From Haloarchaeobius litoreus (lineage in GTDB: Archaea > Halobacteriota > Halobacteria > Halobacteriales > Natrialbaceae): a stretch of DNA of 64,000 nucleotides. The DNA lies in assembly GCF_024495425.1 (NCBI RefSeq), contig NZ_JANHJR010000001.1, positions 248,001 through 312,000 on the forward strand. Direction: 5' to 3'. Shown piece after piece: positions 62,270 through 64,000 of this stretch. A program made the position numbers and the translations under genes. The stretch's first letter is position 1, and each line of letters opens with the position of its first letter. Under the pieces are notes generated by a model that saw only the letters and a list, made by a program, of their open reading frames with translations, ran no database searches and had not been told where the DNA came from.

Positions 62270-64000
62270 TCAGGCGAAGGAGTTCGCGATGGCGGAGACC
62301 GTCGCGTTCAGCACGTCCTCGCGCTCGCCGCGGAGGAACTCGAGGTGGCCGTCGCGACCGCCGACGACGCTGACGCCGCCCTCGGGGACCTCCTCGTCGA
62401 CCTCGGTCCCGAGGTCGCGGACGTCGAGCGGACTGGTGCTCCTGATGTGGAGTTCGTCCTCGCCGAGGGCGAGGGTGACGAGGTCGGCCTCGGTGTCTTC
62501 GCCGTCCTGACGGTGGAGGGCGTCGAGGAGGAGCTCGGTCGGCGGGAAGTCGAACCGGTTGCTGAACGCGTCCGCGTCGAGGACGGCGAAGTCGACGCCC
62601 TCGGCGGAGCGCGTCGAGAGGTTCCGCCGGGCGGTCTTGAGCTCGCGGTCGAGCTTGGTGCGGAACTGCTCGCTGACGTGGCCCGCGAGCCCGTCGGTCT
62701 CCTCGAAGAGGATGTCGGTGATGAGCTCGCGCTTGTCCTTGTAGGACTGGTAGAACGCCTCCAGACCGACGGCCTCGCGGAGCTCGGTGGTCTCGCTCTC
62801 GTCGTAGCCGGCGTCGGAGGCGAGTTCGGTGTACGCTTCGGGGCTGTCCTCCCAGTAGCTCACCGCGGGGAGGTGCGCGAGGTCGTCGCGCACGTCGTCG
62901 TTGACGTGGGCGGCGACGTTCGCCGCGACCGCGGTCGTCGTCACGTCGGTCACGTCGTCGCTCGCGAGGTGCGGGTCGACGATGCCGCCCAGGTCGTCGG
63001 CGACCTCGGCGTCGGGGTAGCCCGAATCGATGACGAGGCACTCGGCCCCGTAGACGTCGAGCAGCTCGTAGCCCTCGCGGGACTCGAGCGTGCTGCCGAG
63101 GTCGACGAGGACGACGAGCGGGAGCTGCTCGCCGTGGCGCTCGCGCGCGTCCAGCATGTTCGTCACGTCGTCGGTCGCGGCGTCCATGCCGTAGACGGTG
63201 TCGTCGAGCGGGCGGCGCTCGCAGAAGTGGTACTGGGCGTCCTGGCGCTCGTGCTCCGCCTCGACGAGGGGGAGGACGGCGCGCTCGATGGCGGCACCGG
63301 CGACATAGCCGTCGGCGGTGGCGGTGTGGCGGACGACGACCGGGCGGCCCTGGATGACCGCGCGGCGGATCTCGGTCGCGACCTCGCGGACCTCGTCGGC
63401 GACGGCGGCGACGGCATCGTGGTCGGCGAGCAGGTCGACGCTGCCGGGGTCGGCCTGCTCGTCCAGTGCGGCGTCCATGCGCTCGGAGACGACGGTGGCG
63501 TCGTCGTCCTCGAGTGTCGTGAGGACCTCGGTCTCGATCTGGACCTCGTCGTGGTGGCGCTCGACCTCGCCCTCGAGGCGGACGACGTCGTCGACCTCCA
63601 CGTCGGGGTAGGCGCGCACACCGGCCTCCTCGAACGCGGCGCACTCGACGACGCCCGTCTCGTCGCGGATCTCGAAGACGGTCGGGCCGGAGGTCTGACG
63701 GACGCTGACGACCTCGCCCTCGATGCGGACGACCTGTCCGACGAGGTCTCCGACGTTGTCGACCGTGCTACGTGCGAGCTCGGAGCGGCTCTCGGTGTCG
63801 TCGGTCTCGGCCGCTTCGGTCGGTTCGGCGTCGTCGGTCTCGGCCTGCTCGTCCTCGGTCGGCTCGGTGGCGTCGGTCTCGGCCTGCTCGTCCTCGGTCG
63901 GCTCGGTGGCGTCGGTCTCGGCCTGCTCGTCCTCGGTCGGCTCGGTGGCGTCGGTCTCGGCCTGCTCGTCCTCGGTGGCGTCGTCGGTCTCGGCCGCCTT
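62270..64000 (-). CDS. OB-fold / DHH-family protein with degenerate active site (5' end outside window)
   Basis: The gene runs off the window end, leaving 576 codons. From the visible N-terminus there is an acidic repeat linker of AETDATEPTEDEQ units, then an OB-fold (VRIEGEVVSVRQTSGPTVFEIRDETGVVECAAF). A second OB-like segment and a DHH-type phosphoesterase domain follow. The DHH metal motifs look broken: RHTATADGYVAG where HxDxDG is expected, and IDSGYPD where DHH is expected. The family resembles the RecJ/Cdc45 branch in haloarchaea. A non-catalytic nucleic-acid role is likely but inferred. alaX follows in the same direction. Confidence 0.8.
   Translation of the reverse strand, partial: KAAETDDATEDEQAETDATEPTEDEQAETDATEPTEDEQAETDATEPTEDEQAETDDAEPTEAAETDDTESRSELARSTVDNVGDLVGQVVRIEGEVVSVRQTSGPTVFEIRDETGVVECAAFEEAGVRAYPDVEVDDVVRLEGEVERHHDEVQIETEVLTTLEDDDATVVSERMDAALDEQADPGSVDLLADHDAVAAVADEVREVATEIRRAVIQGRPVVVRHTATADGYVAGAAIERAVLPLVEAEHERQDAQYHFCERRPLDDTVYGMDAATDDVTNMLDARERHGEQLPLVVLVDLGSTLESREGYELLDVYGAECLVIDSGYPDAEVADDLGGIVDPHLASDDVTDVTTTAVAANVAAHVNDDVRDDLAHLPAVSYWEDSPEAYTELASDAGYDESETTELREAVGLEAFYQSYKDKRELITDILFEETDGLAGHVSEQFRTKLDRELKTARRNLSTRSAEGVDFAVLDADAFSNRFDFPPTELLLDALHRQDGEDTEADLVTLALGEDELHIRSTSPLDVRDLGTEVDEEVPEGGVSVVGGRDGHLEFLRGEREDVLNATVSAIANSFA
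63841..63991. repeat. 39-base tandem repeat inside the DHH gene
   Basis: Three full units start at 63841, 63880 and 63919 and a partial fourth at 63958. Each encodes 13 residues of an acidic linker (AETDATEPTEDEQ) on the minus strand. The period is exactly 39 bases and the units are nearly identical, which points to recent expansion. Confidence 0.85.

Noticed and set aside
63841-63991. CRISPR-like array
   Set aside because: Units are contiguous without spacers and encode an in-frame acidic linker.

Overview
The window is chromosomal DNA from a halophilic archaeon (class Halobacteria). The evidence is very high GC, strongly acidic predicted proteins, many leaderless promoters (a T/A-rich box about 25-30 bases before the start codon), twin-arginine lipoproteins, tandem halocyanin domains, archaeal Elp3, pelota, RqcH, aMBF1, Sm-like and L37e genes, and a TbsP-type regulator. 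The genus cannot be fixed by reading alone. I see no insertion sequence, prophage, CRISPR array or plasmid gene. It looks like core chromosome with small accessory patches.

Layout. 1-9.4 kb: truncated sensor kinase, M48 protease, a TetR-MATE efflux operon with a visible operator, folD, an esterase, a zinc-ribbon protein, a frameshifted conserved gene and a DUF1028 protein. 9.4-18.7 kb: methyltransferase, elp3, NUDIX, M20 amidohydrolase, then a translation-quality patch (rqcH and pelA) with small membrane proteins between. 18.9-25.3 kb: a very large RND/MMPL transporter co-transcribed with a TrmB-like regulator, a ribonuclease Z-like hydrolase, and 750 bases of palindrome-rich non-coding DNA. 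25.3-36.9 kb: Lhr helicase, lipoprotein, PAP2 phosphatase, Dna2-like nuclease-helicase and several haloarchaeal hypotheticals. 37-41.4 kb: M42 peptidase, the lsm-rpl37e pair, purF, GNAT, DUF420. 41.4-45.7 kb: a two-domain halocyanin-like lipoprotein, a PA14-PKD-PA14 surface protein, tRNA-Leu(GAG), aMBF1 and an odd small membrane protein. 45.9-52.9 kb: glyA, a caspase-like (CHAT-type) protein, tbsP, a candidate small RNA, amphi-Trp, PadR, AI-2E transporter. 53-64 kb: MgtC/SapB, class III aminotransferase, small hypotheticals, a polycysteine leader ORF followed by cysE, acyl-CoA dehydrogenase, a FilR1-type regulator, AlaX, and an OB-fold/degenerate DHH protein cut by the window end.

How the genes relate. 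Several parts form small functional units: one-carbon, purine and cysteine metabolism (folD, glyA, purF, cysE), ribosome rescue (rqcH, pelA), DNA repair (lhr, dna2-like, DHH protein) and tRNA modification or proofreading (elp3, alaX). The most unusual signal is upstream of cysE: a leaderless 35-codon ORF with three consecutive cysteine codons, ending in a TGATG overlap with cysE. This has the architecture of a cysteine-responsive translational leader. Other points of interest are a two-hairpin small RNA candidate at 50.69-50.79 kb, the caspase-like protein, a copper domain whose axial Met is replaced by Glu, a 90% identical 70-base repeat in two divergent promoter regions, and a 39-base tandem repeat inside the DHH gene.
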